DNA of 51,044 nucleotides, taken from positions 1-51,044 of the forward strand of contig CAKZLD010000174.1 in the NCBI GenBank assembly GCA_937125135.1. The letters run 5' to 3'. The translations under genes and the position numbers were made by a program. Shown here one piece after another: positions 37,092 through 46,537 of the stretch. This DNA is from an uncultured Ignavibacterium sp. GTDB taxonomy: Bacteria; Bacteroidota; Ignavibacteria; Ignavibacteriales; Ignavibacteriaceae. Under the pieces are notes generated by a model. It did no database searches. It worked only from the letters and a program-made list of their open reading frames with translations, and was not told the origin of the DNA. Every line of letters begins with the position of its first letter. Within the stretch, counting starts at the first letter, position 1.

Positions 37092-38444
37092 ATGAATCAA
37101 ATTAATCTAAAACCAGAACCGAGCACTTTTTTAAGATGGCTTGCTTTACTATTAGTAAGCCTTGGAATGTTTGGTAATTATTATATTTATGACAGCATAA
37201 GTCCTTTAGCTGATTTGTTGAAATATCAATTGGGTTTTTCTGATTCGAACATCGGACTGCTCAATGCAATTTATAGCTTTCCAAATATTCTGATGGTTTT
37301 GATTGGAGGTTTAATTATTGACAGAATTGGAACAAGAACTTCTGTTCTGATTTTTACCGGGTTGATAATGTTAGGAGCAATTATCACTGCTTTAACAGGG
37401 AATTTGCTCATAATGGTAACAGGCAGACTTGTTTTTGGTTTAGGTGCCGAATCAATGATAGTTGCAATCACGACAATTATTGCCCGATGGTTCAAAGGGA
37501 AAGAACTTTCATTTGCATTTGGATTAAACTTAACAGTTGCACGATTGGGTTCTTTTCTCGCTCTAAATTCTCCAACGTGGGGTAAAGAGTTGTATCAATA
37601 CTGGCAGTCACCGTTACTAATTACAGTATATGCTGGAATATTTGCATTTGTAATGATTATTATCTATTTCTTATTGGATTTATATGCTACTAAGAATTAT
37701 GATATGCCATTAGAAGGTAATCAAGATAAAATTATTTTTAAAGAAATATTCCAATTTCCTAAGTCATTCTGGTTTATAACAGCTCTTTGTGTTACATTTT
37801 ACTCTGCGATGTTCCCGTTTCAAACATTTGCAATTAAATTTTTTCAGGAAGCTCACGGAACAACCAGAGAAGTCGGTGGTAATCTTTCAAGTATTCTTAC
37901 TCTATTTGCAATGATTTTTACTCCATTATTTGGTTTGTTAGCTGACAAAATTGGGAAAAGGTCATTATTAATGATGTTTGGATCACTTTTAATTATTCCT
38001 GTTTATTTAATGATGGCTTATAAATTTGGCAGACCTGATATTATGACAGAAAATGATTTTATTAAAATCAGTTTTTCTTTTTTTGATATAGATGCGATGA
38101 TTCCGATTTATTTAATTTATCCTATGGCAATGATGGGAATAGCATTTTCACTTATTCCAGCAGTAATGTGGCCATCGGTTGCAATTATTGTCCCAAATGC
38201 TAAATTGGGTACAGCTTATGGTTTAATGACTATGATTCAGAATATTGGATTGTTTGGTTTTAATCTTTTGATTGGATTTGCAAATGATTTTGCCGGTGCA
38301 AGTGCTCAGAATCCTGAAGGTTATAATTTAGGAATGTGGATTTTCTCAATACTTGGTTTTCTTGGTTTGATCTTCTCATATCTTTTAAGGAGAAGTGAGT
38401 TAGGGCAGGGTGGACACGGGTTAGATGATGGGATGAAAAAATGA
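37092..38444 (+). CDS. MFS transporter
   Basis: About 450 residues from ATG 37092 with GAGG upstream. Around twelve hydrophobic helices with the major-facilitator loop motif GGLIIDRIGTRTS between helices 2 and 3 and GLLADKIGKRS in the second half. No substrate can be assigned from sequence; the general pattern resembles the nitrate/oxalate/sugar-type MFS annotated as unknown. Its TGA stop overlaps the ATG of the next gene (ATGA), so the two are translationally coupled. Confidence 0.88.
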   Translation: MNQINLKPEPSTFLRWLALLLVSLGMFGNYYIYDSISPLADLLKYQLGFSDSNIGLLNAIYSFPNILMVLIGGLIIDRIGTRTSVLIFTGLIMLGAIITALTGNLLIMVTGRLVFGLGAESMIVAITTIIARWFKGKELSFAFGLNLTVARLGSFLALNSPTWGKELYQYWQSPLLITVYAGIFAFVMIIIYFLLDLYATKNYDMPLEGNQDKIIFKEIFQFPKSFWFITALCVTFYSAMFPFQTFAIKFFQEAHGTTREVGGNLSSILTLFAMIFTPLFGLLADKIGKRSLLMMFGSLLIIPVYLMMAYKFGRPDIMTENDFIKISFSFFDIDAMIPIYLIYPMAMMGIAFSLIPAVMWPSVAIIVPNAKLGTAYGLMTMIQNIGLFGFNLLIGFANDFAGASAQNPEGYNLGMWIFSILGFLGLIFSYLLRRSELGQGGHGLDDGMKK

Positions 38445-39178
38445 AACCATTTATTTTCTTATTCATATTAATTTTTTCGTCAAACTTTGTTAAAGCTCAA
38501 TCCTTCGGTTTCGGGTGTCTTGGATTAGTTGGAGGTTATGGAGGTTTTACTTATCAACAGTATCAACCCGGCTTATTGAAAGATTATGTAGTAGAGTTTA
38601 ATTCATTTAAAACAAAAGAGTTAAATGATTTTGGTAAAGCAGAAGGTTATAGGTTCGGAATAAATTTTTTCAGAGCAAGATTTAGTGGATTTTTTATAAC
38701 AGCAAAAGGTTTCTATCAGCAATTGGAAGAATCTCACGATGCACAAAAATTTTCAAGAGTAGGCACTCAAGATTTTAACTATGAATTAAAATTTAAAAGC
38801 TTTGGTGTTGGATTAGATGTGGGGATTCCAATATACTCCAGATTACTTTGGAAAATTGTTGATGGAGCAGTTCTTGTCAATACAATTAGACTAACTGAAA
38901 CAGTAAACAATTTTTCTGGAACAAACGTTAGAAAATTCGACAATGAGAAACCTGAAATAGGATATTCAGTTGGTTCAGGTTTCGTTTTAGATATATTAAA
39001 AAACTATGTTAGTATAGAAGGAATTGTAGGATATAGTTTCTTTCAAATAGACAAAATGATTTCTGAAGATAAAACTAAATTTGAAGATTTACTCACAACT
39101 CCTGAAAATAATAAACCATTTATAAAATCAGGTGGATTTAATGCAGCAGTTCAATTGAATATTGGATTTCCACTTTAA
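38441..39178 (+). CDS. Predicted outer-membrane beta-barrel protein, unknown function
   Basis: 245 residues. Signal peptide (FLFILIFSSNFVKAQ), then alternating aromatic and glycine-rich strands (GVGLDVGIPIYSRLLW, EIGYSVGSGFVLDIL, VSIEGIVGYSFFQI) ending in a barrel-like GFNAAVQLNIGFPL. Probably an eight-stranded or similar barrel. It starts within the MFS stop (ATGA) and its own TAA overlaps the ATG of the following gene (TAATG), so it is embedded in a tight operon. Confidence 0.65.
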   Translation: MKPFIFLFILIFSSNFVKAQSFGFGCLGLVGGYGGFTYQQYQPGLLKDYVVEFNSFKTKELNDFGKAEGYRFGINFFRARFSGFFITAKGFYQQLEESHDAQKFSRVGTQDFNYELKFKSFGVGLDVGIPIYSRLLWKIVDGAVLVNTIRLTETVNNFSGTNVRKFDNEKPEIGYSVGSGFVLDILKNYVSIEGIVGYSFFQIDKMISEDKTKFEDLLTTPENNKPFIKSGGFNAAVQLNIGFPL

Positions 39179-40155
39179 TGGGTAGCAATATGAAAAAAAT
39201 TACAAAACTCGATACAGCTTCTCAGATTGCAATTAGAGATTGCATGGGAGCCAAGAAAACAGAAAAGATTTTAATTATCACAGATGAAATAAAAAGAGAG
39301 ATTGGTCTGTCATTGTATGAAAATGCATTGAGATTAGGTCATTATGCTTTGCTTGTTGAAATGAAATCCGGAAAAGTTAATGGGGAGGAACCTCCAGAAG
39401 AAGTTGCTGAATTGATGCAAAAATTTGATGTTGTCTTTTGCCCGACTGCCAAATCTTTAACTCATACTAATGCGCGAAGAGCCGCATCTGCCAAGGGAGT
39501 TAGAATTGCTACTTTCCCTGGAATTACTAAAGACGTGATGATTCGTGGAATGAACGCAGATTATAAAAAAATTGCTGCACTTTCAATAAAACTTAAAAAT
39601 ATTTTGGAGAAGGGAAGTTTTATAAAAGTTACTTCACCAACAGGAACAGATATTTCATTTTCGATTGAAGGAAGAACAGCTTACGCAAGCAAAGGTTTAT
39701 TTCATGCTAAAGGAGAAAGCGGTAATCTTCCTACAGGTGAAACTTATTTAGCTCCTGTTGAAGGAACTGCTAACGGTGTTTTTGTTGTTGACGGCTCTAT
39801 GGCAGGTTTGGGATTAATTAAAAATGCTAATATCAGAATTGAAGTTGAAAATGGATATGCAACAAAAATCACTGGCGGTGCAATTGCAACTAAATTGAGA
39901 AAGCAACTTGATGCAGTTGGTAAAGATGCCAGAAATATTGCTGAATTTGGAATAGGTACAAACGATTCTGCAAAACTTAGTGGAGTTTTGCTTGAAGATG
40001 AGAAAGTAATGGGAACTATTCACATTGCATTAGGAAATAATGTTTCGATGGGTGGTAATGTAAATGTTCCGATTCATCTTGATGGAGTTGTGAAAAAGCC
40101 AACAGTTTGGTTAGATGATAAATTATTGATGAAAGATGGTAAACTCTTAGTTTAA
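39178..40155 (+). CDS. M29-like aminopeptidase family protein
   Basis: 325 residues; start ATG 39178 (TAATG overlap) or ATG 39190. It resembles the group annotated as leucyl aminopeptidase or M29-like/NicX-like proteins: GESGNLPTGETYLAPVEGTANGVFV style motif, NIAEFGIGTN, GTIHIALGNN and HLDGVV near the C-terminus, which supply Glu, His and Asp metal ligands in that fold. Whether it is a peptidase or a dioxygenase-like enzyme is not decided. Same strand as MFS and the barrel gene. Confidence 0.75.
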   Translation: MGSNMKKITKLDTASQIAIRDCMGAKKTEKILIITDEIKREIGLSLYENALRLGHYALLVEMKSGKVNGEEPPEEVAELMQKFDVVFCPTAKSLTHTNARRAASAKGVRIATFPGITKDVMIRGMNADYKKIAALSIKLKNILEKGSFIKVTSPTGTDISFSIEGRTAYASKGLFHAKGESGNLPTGETYLAPVEGTANGVFVVDGSMAGLGLIKNANIRIEVENGYATKITGGAIATKLRKQLDAVGKDARNIAEFGIGTNDSAKLSGVLLEDEKVMGTIHIALGNNVSMGGNVNVPIHLDGVVKKPTVWLDDKLLMKDGKLLV

Positions 40156-40174
40156 TGCTCAATATTAAATTTCC

Positions 40175-40206
40175 ATTGTTAATTTTTAATTGTTAATTCT
40201 TAATTC
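40175..40206. repeat. Degenerate TTGTTAATT/TTAATTC tandem
   Basis: The gap before def holds repeated units ATTGTTAATT, TTTAATTGTTAATT and CTTAATTC. Such TTAATT-rich tandems are frequent between genes in Bacteroidota drafts; no function assigned. Confidence 0.55.
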
Positions 40207-40215
40207 AAAGCTAAG

Positions 40216-40782
40216 ATGTCTATTCTACCTATTACAGTTTACGGCGATAGTATTTTAAGAAAAAAAGCTTCACCTGTTTTAGAGATTGATGATACTCTCA
40301 TTTCTATAATAAGAAATATGTTTCAAACAATGCATAATGCTAATGGAATTGGATTAGCTGCCAATCAAATTGGTTTGGCTAAGCGAGTTTTTATTGTTGA
40401 TGTTTCGCCTGTTGAAGGCTATGAAAAAATCAAACCTATGACTTTATTGAATCCCAAAATTGTTAGTAAATCTGATGATCTTGATTCTTATGAAGAAGGT
40501 TGTCTTAGTATTCCGGAACTTAAATCTGAAGTTATTAGACCTAAAGGAATTGAAATTTCGTTTTTTGATCTTGATATGAAGGAGTATAAAATGGAAGTGG
40601 ATGATTTAATTGCAAGAGTTATTCAACACGAACTTGATCACTTAAATGGAGTTTTATTTATTGACCATCTTAGTGAGGAGAATAAGAAAAAGTTTAAAAA
40701 ACATCTCAACAAAATCAAAAACAGAAAGCTTGATGTTGGGTATCCAATAACTGAATCTTCAACTTATACCTTATACAAATAA
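40216..40782 (+). CDS. def: Peptide deformylase
   Basis: 188 residues. It removes the formyl group from nascent N-terminal methionine. The three motifs are present: GIGLAANQIG, EEGCLSIPE with metal ligand Cys96 and QHELDHLNG with H138, E139 and H142. Type 1 by motif. It is followed by fmt after five bases, the classic formyl-cycle pair. Only a weak purine run precedes the ATG. Confidence 0.97.
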   Translation: MSILPITVYGDSILRKKASPVLEIDDTLISIIRNMFQTMHNANGIGLAANQIGLAKRVFIVDVSPVEGYEKIKPMTLLNPKIVSKSDDLDSYEEGCLSIPELKSEVIRPKGIEISFFDLDMKEYKMEVDDLIARVIQHELDHLNGVLFIDHLSEENKKKFKKHLNKIKNRKLDVGYPITESSTYTLYK

Positions 40783-40787
40783 TCTTA

Positions 40788-41696
40788 ATGAGAATTGTTT
40801 TCTTAGGAACTCCTGATTTTTCACTCCCATCGTTAAAAGCAATATATCATAGTTCTGATGAATTAATTGCTGTAGTTACAGTTCCAGATAAAGAACAAGG
40901 AAGAGGTCAAAAACTTTCTTTCAGCCCTGTTAAGAAATTTGCGATTGAAAATAACATTCCGGTATTCCAACCTGAAAAGTTAAAGGGTAATGAAGAATTT
41001 ATAAACCAAATGAAAGAATTGCAGCCTGATTTATTTGTTGTGGTTGCTTTCAGGATTCTTCCAAAAGAAATCTTTGAAATTCCAAAATTTGGTTCGTTTA
41101 ATTTACATGCTTCACTTCTTCCAAAATATAGAGGAGCTGCACCAATTCAGTGGGCTTTGATTAATAGTGAATCCGAAACTGGTTTAACAACTTTCAAATT
41201 AGCTGAGAAAGTGGATACAGGTAATATTTATCTTCAAACCAAAGTTCCAATTTTCCCTGAAGATAATTTTGGTACTCTGCACGATAGAATGAGTGAACTT
41301 GGAGCTGACATTGTTGTAAAAACTATTGAAATGATCAAAGATGGAAATTATAAACTGACTCCTCAAGATGACTCTTTAGCTTCACCTGCTCCAAAAATTA
41401 CAAAAGAAATTTGTAAAATTGACTGGAACAAATCAGCACTCGAAATTCATAATCTTGTTAGAGGTCTCTCGCCCTATCCAGCTGCTTTTTTCTATTTCGG
41501 AGAGAAAATAATAAAAATTTACAAAACCGAAATAGCTAAAGATTTAAAGTTATCTCCTTCAGAATTTTATCAAACAAAAAATGAATTATTTGTTGGTTGC
41601 GGAAAAGATTCAATTAAAATACTTGAGATTCAACAAGAAGGCAAAAAAAGAATGGGTATAGAGGAGTTCTTAAGAGGTTTTAGTTTTATCCGATGA
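40788..41696 (+). CDS. fmt: Methionyl-tRNA formyltransferase
   Basis: 302 residues. It adds the formyl group to initiator Met-tRNA. N-terminal FLGTPDFSLPSL, the catalytic SFNLHASLLPKYRGAAPIQWAL, VDTGNI and the C-terminal Rossmann-distal domain beginning at about 205 are visible. Five bases after def, so co-transcribed. Its 3' end overlaps by 27 bases the convergent glycosyltransferase gene. Confidence 0.97.
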   Translation: MRIVFLGTPDFSLPSLKAIYHSSDELIAVVTVPDKEQGRGQKLSFSPVKKFAIENNIPVFQPEKLKGNEEFINQMKELQPDLFVVVAFRILPKEIFEIPKFGSFNLHASLLPKYRGAAPIQWALINSESETGLTTFKLAEKVDTGNIYLQTKVPIFPEDNFGTLHDRMSELGADIVVKTIEMIKDGNYKLTPQDDSLASPAPKITKEICKIDWNKSALEIHNLVRGLSPYPAAFFYFGEKIIKIYKTEIAKDLKLSPSEFYQTKNELFVGCGKDSIKILEIQQEGKKRMGIEEFLRGFSFIR

Positions 41697-42584
41697 ACGC
41701 ATAATAGAAATCAGAAATCCAAGTTTATAAAAATCAAAAAGCCAAAGACTAATAAATCCACTGATTAAAATTTTTCTAATTAAGGTCTGCAAAACTTTCC
41801 ATTTGATATAAAATAAATTATCTAATCTCAGTCTTTTAATCAGATAAAATTTTTTTAATAGAGTAACTTCATCAATGAAGTCTTTTTCATAATTCATGAA
41901 CTTAAGAATTAGATTTAAGTTTTCTATACTGCTTTCAGTTTTCCTAATAAATTCTTCATTAGTTTCCAAATCACCATTGAGTACAGGATTATTTATGTGA
42001 TATATTTTTATGCCCGCTTTCTTTAATTCATAACCGAATAAAGTATCCTCGTGTCCGTAGAGAGTTAATCTTTCATCAAATTTTATTTTTTCAAAGAGAG
42101 ATTTTTTAATCAAAAAGTTATTTGACATAAAAGGAAAATTTGTCGAATCAGAATATATCGAAGCTGGATTTTGCTCTCTTACAAGACAGTACTTCCATCT
42201 AAGTAATTTATTCCTTTCAGGTTTTGTCTGCGGATAAATTCTTCCTCCGACGATAACATTCTTATCTTTAGTGATGGCACTAAGATAATTTTTTATAAAA
42301 TCTGAGTTGATGATTTTAGAATCACAATCAAGAAATAACAAATAATCATAGCTTGCAAATTGCAAAAACATATTACGGATTTTGGCTCTCCCAATATTTT
42401 CATCTAATTGAATGTATTTTGAAATGGATTGAATTTCTGAATTGATTTTTCTGAATGAAGCAACAGAGCAGTCATCAATAATGATTATTTCAGATTTTTG
42501 TTGTAAATCCTTGCATTGCGCATACAAAGATTTAACTAAATCTCTCACATCGAAATTAAAAACAGGAATACAAATAGAAATCAT
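41670..42584 (-). CDS. Family 2 glycosyltransferase
   Basis: 304 residues. GT-A fold: ISICIPVFNFDVRDLV at the start, EIIIIDDCSVA, and the metal-binding DxD in FLDCDSK (D86, D88). Mid-protein YGHEDTLFGYELKKAGIKI is the acceptor-side ED motif of GT2. A weakly hydrophobic C-terminus may associate with the membrane. It would add a sugar to a surface polysaccharide or lipid; donor and acceptor unknown. Stand-alone, with no polysaccharide cluster around it. The last 27 bases overlap fmt tail-to-tail. Confidence 0.9.
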   Translation of the reverse strand: MISICIPVFNFDVRDLVKSLYAQCKDLQQKSEIIIIDDCSVASFRKINSEIQSISKYIQLDENIGRAKIRNMFLQFASYDYLLFLDCDSKIINSDFIKNYLSAITKDKNVIVGGRIYPQTKPERNKLLRWKYCLVREQNPASIYSDSTNFPFMSNNFLIKKSLFEKIKFDERLTLYGHEDTLFGYELKKAGIKIYHINNPVLNGDLETNEEFIRKTESSIENLNLILKFMNYEKDFIDEVTLLKKFYLIKRLRLDNLFYIKWKVLQTLIRKILISGFISLWLFDFYKLGFLISIMRSSDKTKTS

Positions 42585-42715
42585 TTAAAAATTTTCTGAA
42601 TAAATTGTTTATCAAAAAATAATGAAAATATTATAAAAGAGCTGAAGGATAAAATGTTTAACAGTTTATTTAATTTACTTCATCAAATTCATAAATTCTT
42701 TATGAGGAATTTCCT

Positions 42716-43846
42716 ATGGGTTTTTCAACTGATGCAATTCACGCAGGTCAAATACCTGATCCAACAACAGGTGCGGTGATTACTCCAATTTATCAAACTT
42801 CAACTTACGCTCAATATGAACTCGGGAGAAGCACTGGCTTTGAATATGGAAGGGCACATAATTTTACTCGACAAGCTCTTGAGAAAAATATTGCAACTCT
42901 TGAAAAAGGAAAGTATGGAATTGCATTTTCATCAGGAGTAGCAGCAATTAATTCTATAATGAGTTTATTAAAAATTGGCGATCACGTAATCATTTCAGAA
43001 AATGTTTATGGCGGTACTTATCGTCTTTTTGAAATGATTGTAAAAAATTACGGAATTGAATTCTCTTGGATTGATACCAATAGTCAAACTGAAATTGAAA
43101 ATAACATCCGTCAAAACACGAAGATTATTTATGTCGAGACACCGACTAACCCGATGCTGGTATTAACAGATTTAAGGATGATTTCTTCTGTTGCAAAAAA
43201 ATATAATCTGATTTCTGTATGTGATAATACTTTTATGAGTCCATATTTTCAGAATCCACTCGATTTTGGAATTGATATAGTTATTCATAGCACAACAAAA
43301 TATCTCAACGGACATAGTGATGTAATTGGTGGAGTAATTGTTACGAATGATGAAGAAATTCAGAATAAGATTAAATATTTCCAACGTGCATCAGGTTCGA
43401 TTCCATCTCCTTTTGATTGCTGGTTGGTTTTGCGTTCAACTAAAACTTTAGCAGTAAGGATGAAACAGCATGAGCAAAATGCATTGCAGTTTGCAAAGTT
43501 TTTAGAGCAATCTGGAATAGCTAAAAAAGTTATCTATCCGGGATTGCAGAGTCATCCACAATATTATTTAGCAAAACAACAAATGCGAGGTTTTGGTGGA
43601 ATTGTTTCTGCTGATTTTGGTGATGCGCAATTAGCGAGAAAAATATTGAATGGAGTAAAAGTATTCACATTAGCCGAAAGTCTTGGAGGTGTTGAAAGTT
43701 TAGTATGTCAGCCTTTTTCAATGACTCACGGTTCTGTACCAAAAGATAAAAAAGAAAAACTTGGTATTACTGAATCCTTAATCAGATTTTCAGTTGGACT
43801 TGAGGATATTGAAGATCTAATCGAAGATATACAAAATCTGATATAA
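42716..43846 (+). CDS. Cystathionine gamma-synthase / beta-lyase-type PLP enzyme
   Basis: 376 residues of the Cys/Met metabolism PLP family. N-terminal STDAIHAGQIPDPTTGAVITPIYQTST, SSGVAAINS, ETPTNPML, SVCDNTF and the PLP lysine K195 in HSTTKYLNGHSD. C-terminal FTLAESLGGVESLVCQP and FSVGLEDIEDLIEDI are typical. It could be MetB, MetC or cystathionine gamma-lyase; sequence does not decide. Because no other methionine gene is in the window I give no symbol. AGGAA precedes the ATG. Confidence 0.93.
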   Translation: MGFSTDAIHAGQIPDPTTGAVITPIYQTSTYAQYELGRSTGFEYGRAHNFTRQALEKNIATLEKGKYGIAFSSGVAAINSIMSLLKIGDHVIISENVYGGTYRLFEMIVKNYGIEFSWIDTNSQTEIENNIRQNTKIIYVETPTNPMLVLTDLRMISSVAKKYNLISVCDNTFMSPYFQNPLDFGIDIVIHSTTKYLNGHSDVIGGVIVTNDEEIQNKIKYFQRASGSIPSPFDCWLVLRSTKTLAVRMKQHEQNALQFAKFLEQSGIAKKVIYPGLQSHPQYYLAKQQMRGFGGIVSADFGDAQLARKILNGVKVFTLAESLGGVESLVCQPFSMTHGSVPKDKKEKLGITESLIRFSVGLEDIEDLIEDIQNLI

Positions 43847-43914
43847 CTTTTTCAATCAAAAAATAATTTATTAAGTTTGCCTACAGTTAATCTAAATAAT
43901 TTATAAGGAGCATT

Positions 43915-46473
43915 ATGAAAGTCAAATTCAATTTTTTCTCTTTTTTGTTATTAAGTGTTCTTCTTTATATGAGCACTGCATTTTCACAATATGATCTCTG
44001 GAATGAACAGAATGAAAGTGAAATCGAAATAGTAGGCGAGCGATATATCAAACCGAATACCTACAAAGTTTTTAAGCTAAATCTTGATGCTTTTTCGGCA
44101 CTTTTATCAGATGTCCCGATGGAATATTCTATGGAAGCGACGACAAAAATAAGAATAATTCATATCCCAATGCCGGACGGTTCTTTCCAAAGATTCAGAT
44201 TTGTTGAATCGCCGGTAATGGCTCCTGAGTTGGCGAGAAAAGCTCCGGATGTAAGAACTTTTCTTGGTTATGGTATTGATGACAAATATGCTTCAGTTAG
44301 GTTTGACATTACACCTCAAGGATTTCACGCAATGATATTATCTCCGAATGGTAGAGTGTTTGTTGATCCATATTCGAAAGGAGATCGGGAAAATTATATT
44401 TCGTATTATTCTCGTGATTATGTTAATCCGAATAAAACAAGGGAGTGTGAGCTAATTGCTCTGAAAGATAGAGTAAACGAAATGAATTATCTTCTGCAAA
44501 ATCTTGAAAGCAGTTTAATTGGTCCACAATTAAGGACTTACAGATTAGCTTTGGCTTGCACTGGTGAATATGCAACCTTTCACGGTGGAACTGTTCCTTT
44601 AGTGAGAGCTGCAATGGTTACCTCTGTTAACAGAGTAGTAGGTGTTTATGAAAAAGAATTAGGTATAAGAATGGTGTTAGTTCCAAACAATGACACATTG
44701 ATTTTTCTTAATGCTTCCACTGATCCATATTCAAATAATAATGGAACAGCAATGTTAACTCAAAATCAAACTACAATTGATTCAAGGATTGGTTCAGCCA
44801 ACTATGATATCGGACATGTATTTAGCACTGGTGGCGGAGGAGTTGCTTATTTGGCAGTAGTTTGTGTTAATGGATATAAAGCAGGAGGAGTTACTGGTTC
44901 TCCACAACCAGTCGGTGATCCTTTTGACATTGATTATGTAGCTCACGAAATGGGACATCAGTTTGGTGCTAATCATACATTCAATAGTGTAACTGGAAGT
45001 TGCGGAGGTGGGAATAGAGTTGCCTCGAGAGCATATGAACCAGGTAGCGGCTCAACAATAATGGCTTACGCGGGAATTTGTGGCTCTGATAATTTACAAT
45101 CAAATAGTGACCCATATTTTCATGTTGCAAGTTATAATGAAATTGTCGCTTATACGAATAATGGTACTGGAAATAGCTGTGCACAAATTACAAATACCGG
45201 AAATTCTGCTCCGATAGTTTCAGTTCCTGCAGGTGGTTTCTACATTCCGAAAAGTACTCCATTTGCATTAACAGGTTCGGCTACCGATCCAAATAATGAT
45301 CCTTTAACTTATGATTGGCAGCAATTTGATTTGGGACCAGCTGGCACTTGGAACAATCCATCCGGTAATGCTCCAATTTTCAGAGTATGGAATCCAACAA
45401 CAAGCCCAACCAGAACTTTTCCAAGACTTCAAAATTTATTAAATAATACTATGGCTGTTGGTGAAGTTATGCCGACATATTCAAGAACACTTACATTCAG
45501 ATTAGTTGTCAGAGATAATAAAGCTGGAGGTGGTGGAGTTGATTTTGCTCAAATTCAATTTCAGGTTGATGGCAACTCAGGTCCTTTTGTAGTTACATAT
45601 CCTAATACTAATCTAACTTTGCCAGGATATTCTAATCAGATAATTACCTGGGATGTTGCTAATACTAATTTAGCTCCTGTTAATTGTTCTAATGTAAACA
45701 TTCTTTTATCAACTGATGGAGGTAATACATTTCCAATCGTATTAGCTTCCAATACTCCTAATGATGGTTCTGAAGCAGTTCTATTACCAGCAAATCAAAC
45801 AACTCAGGCAAGAATTAAAGTTGAAGCTGTTGGAAATATTTTCTTTGATATATCCAATGTTAATTTTAGCATTCAGGGTGTAATACCAGTCGAATTAGTT
45901 TCGTTTACTCATTCTATAATTGATAATGGAGTTATGCTCAATTGGAAAACAGCAACTGAAACTAATAATGCTGGCTTCAGTATTGAAAGAAGCAGAGATA
46001 GTGAAAATTATACTGAGATTGGTTTTGTTGGTGGAAGAGGAACTACAACAGAGCCGCAGAGCTATTCTTTTATTGATGATAAAATTGAATCAGGTAAGTA
46101 TTATTATCGCTTGAAGCAAATAGATTTTGATGGAAAATTTTCTTATGTAGGTGAAGTATTAGTTGATATTGGCGCACCAAATAAATATGTCTTAGAACAG
46201 AATTATCCCAATCCATTTTCCGCTGGGGGCGGATCCGCAAATGGCGGAAATCCAAATACAGTCATTAAATTTGCTTTGCCTGAAAAATCAGAAGTAGTAA
46301 TTAAAGTATTTAATTCACTCGGACAAGAGATTTCTAAACTAGTTAATAATGAATTTGAAGCAGGTGTTCATCAAATTGAATTTGACGCAAGTAATTTAAC
46401 TAGTGGTGTTTATTACTATAAAATGGAAACACCGAAGTTTAGTCAAATAAGAAAAATGATTGTTGTGAAGTAA
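43915..46473 (+). CDS. T9SS-sorted reprolysin-like zinc metalloprotease
   Basis: 852 residues. Signal peptide (about 1-24), a propeptide-like region, and a metzincin catalytic domain with HEMGHQFGANH (H344, E345, H348, H354) and a Met-turn near STIMAYAG. After it come Ig/PKD-like domains (SVPAGGFYIPKSTPF; GSATDPNNDPLTYDW), a Fn3-like module (PVELVSFTHSIIDNG; LNWKTATETNNAGFSIERS) and the sorting domain (QNYPNPF to KMIVVK). It is a secreted, probably surface-bound protease. A GC-rich palindromic insert splits the sorting-domain motif after NPF. AAGGAG precedes the ATG. Confidence 0.93.
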   Translation: MKVKFNFFSFLLLSVLLYMSTAFSQYDLWNEQNESEIEIVGERYIKPNTYKVFKLNLDAFSALLSDVPMEYSMEATTKIRIIHIPMPDGSFQRFRFVESPVMAPELARKAPDVRTFLGYGIDDKYASVRFDITPQGFHAMILSPNGRVFVDPYSKGDRENYISYYSRDYVNPNKTRECELIALKDRVNEMNYLLQNLESSLIGPQLRTYRLALACTGEYATFHGGTVPLVRAAMVTSVNRVVGVYEKELGIRMVLVPNNDTLIFLNASTDPYSNNNGTAMLTQNQTTIDSRIGSANYDIGHVFSTGGGGVAYLAVVCVNGYKAGGVTGSPQPVGDPFDIDYVAHEMGHQFGANHTFNSVTGSCGGGNRVASRAYEPGSGSTIMAYAGICGSDNLQSNSDPYFHVASYNEIVAYTNNGTGNSCAQITNTGNSAPIVSVPAGGFYIPKSTPFALTGSATDPNNDPLTYDWQQFDLGPAGTWNNPSGNAPIFRVWNPTTSPTRTFPRLQNLLNNTMAVGEVMPTYSRTLTFRLVVRDNKAGGGGVDFAQIQFQVDGNSGPFVVTYPNTNLTLPGYSNQIITWDVANTNLAPVNCSNVNILLSTDGGNTFPIVLASNTPNDGSEAVLLPANQTTQARIKVEAVGNIFFDISNVNFSIQGVIPVELVSFTHSIIDNGVMLNWKTATETNNAGFSIERSRDSENYTEIGFVGGRGTTTEPQSYSFIDDKIESGKYYYRLKQIDFDGKFSYVGEVLVDIGAPNKYVLEQNYPNPFSAGGGSANGGNPNTVIKFALPEKSEVVIKVFNSLGQEISKLVNNEFEAGVHQIEFDASNLTSGVYYYKMETPKFSQIRKMIVVK
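46217..46250. repeat. Small palindromic GC-rich insert within the T9SS sorting domain
   Basis: Outer arms TTTCCGC (46217-46223) and GCGGAAA (46244-46250) enclose a perfect palindrome GCGGATCCGC (46229-46238). It lies in frame, coding for Ser/Ala/Gly/Asn residues between NPF and the following NTVIKF. Its base composition is far from the AT-rich gene around it. Confidence 0.65.
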
Positions 46474-46484
46474 ACCTTATTTTC

Positions 46485-46516
46485 AACCCCCTCTATTGCG
46501 ATACCAGGAGGGGGTT
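46485..46516. terminator. Stem-loop between convergent metalloprotease and DMT-transporter genes
   Basis: AACCCCCTC (46485-46493) pairs perfectly with GAGGGGGTT (46508-46516) around a 14-base loop, 11 bases past the metalloprotease stop. The stem is GC-rich and stable but no T run of note follows on either strand, so it may be a bidirectional, perhaps Rho-aided, terminator. Confidence 0.6.
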
Positions 46517-46537
46517 AAATTAAACTCATCATAAAAT

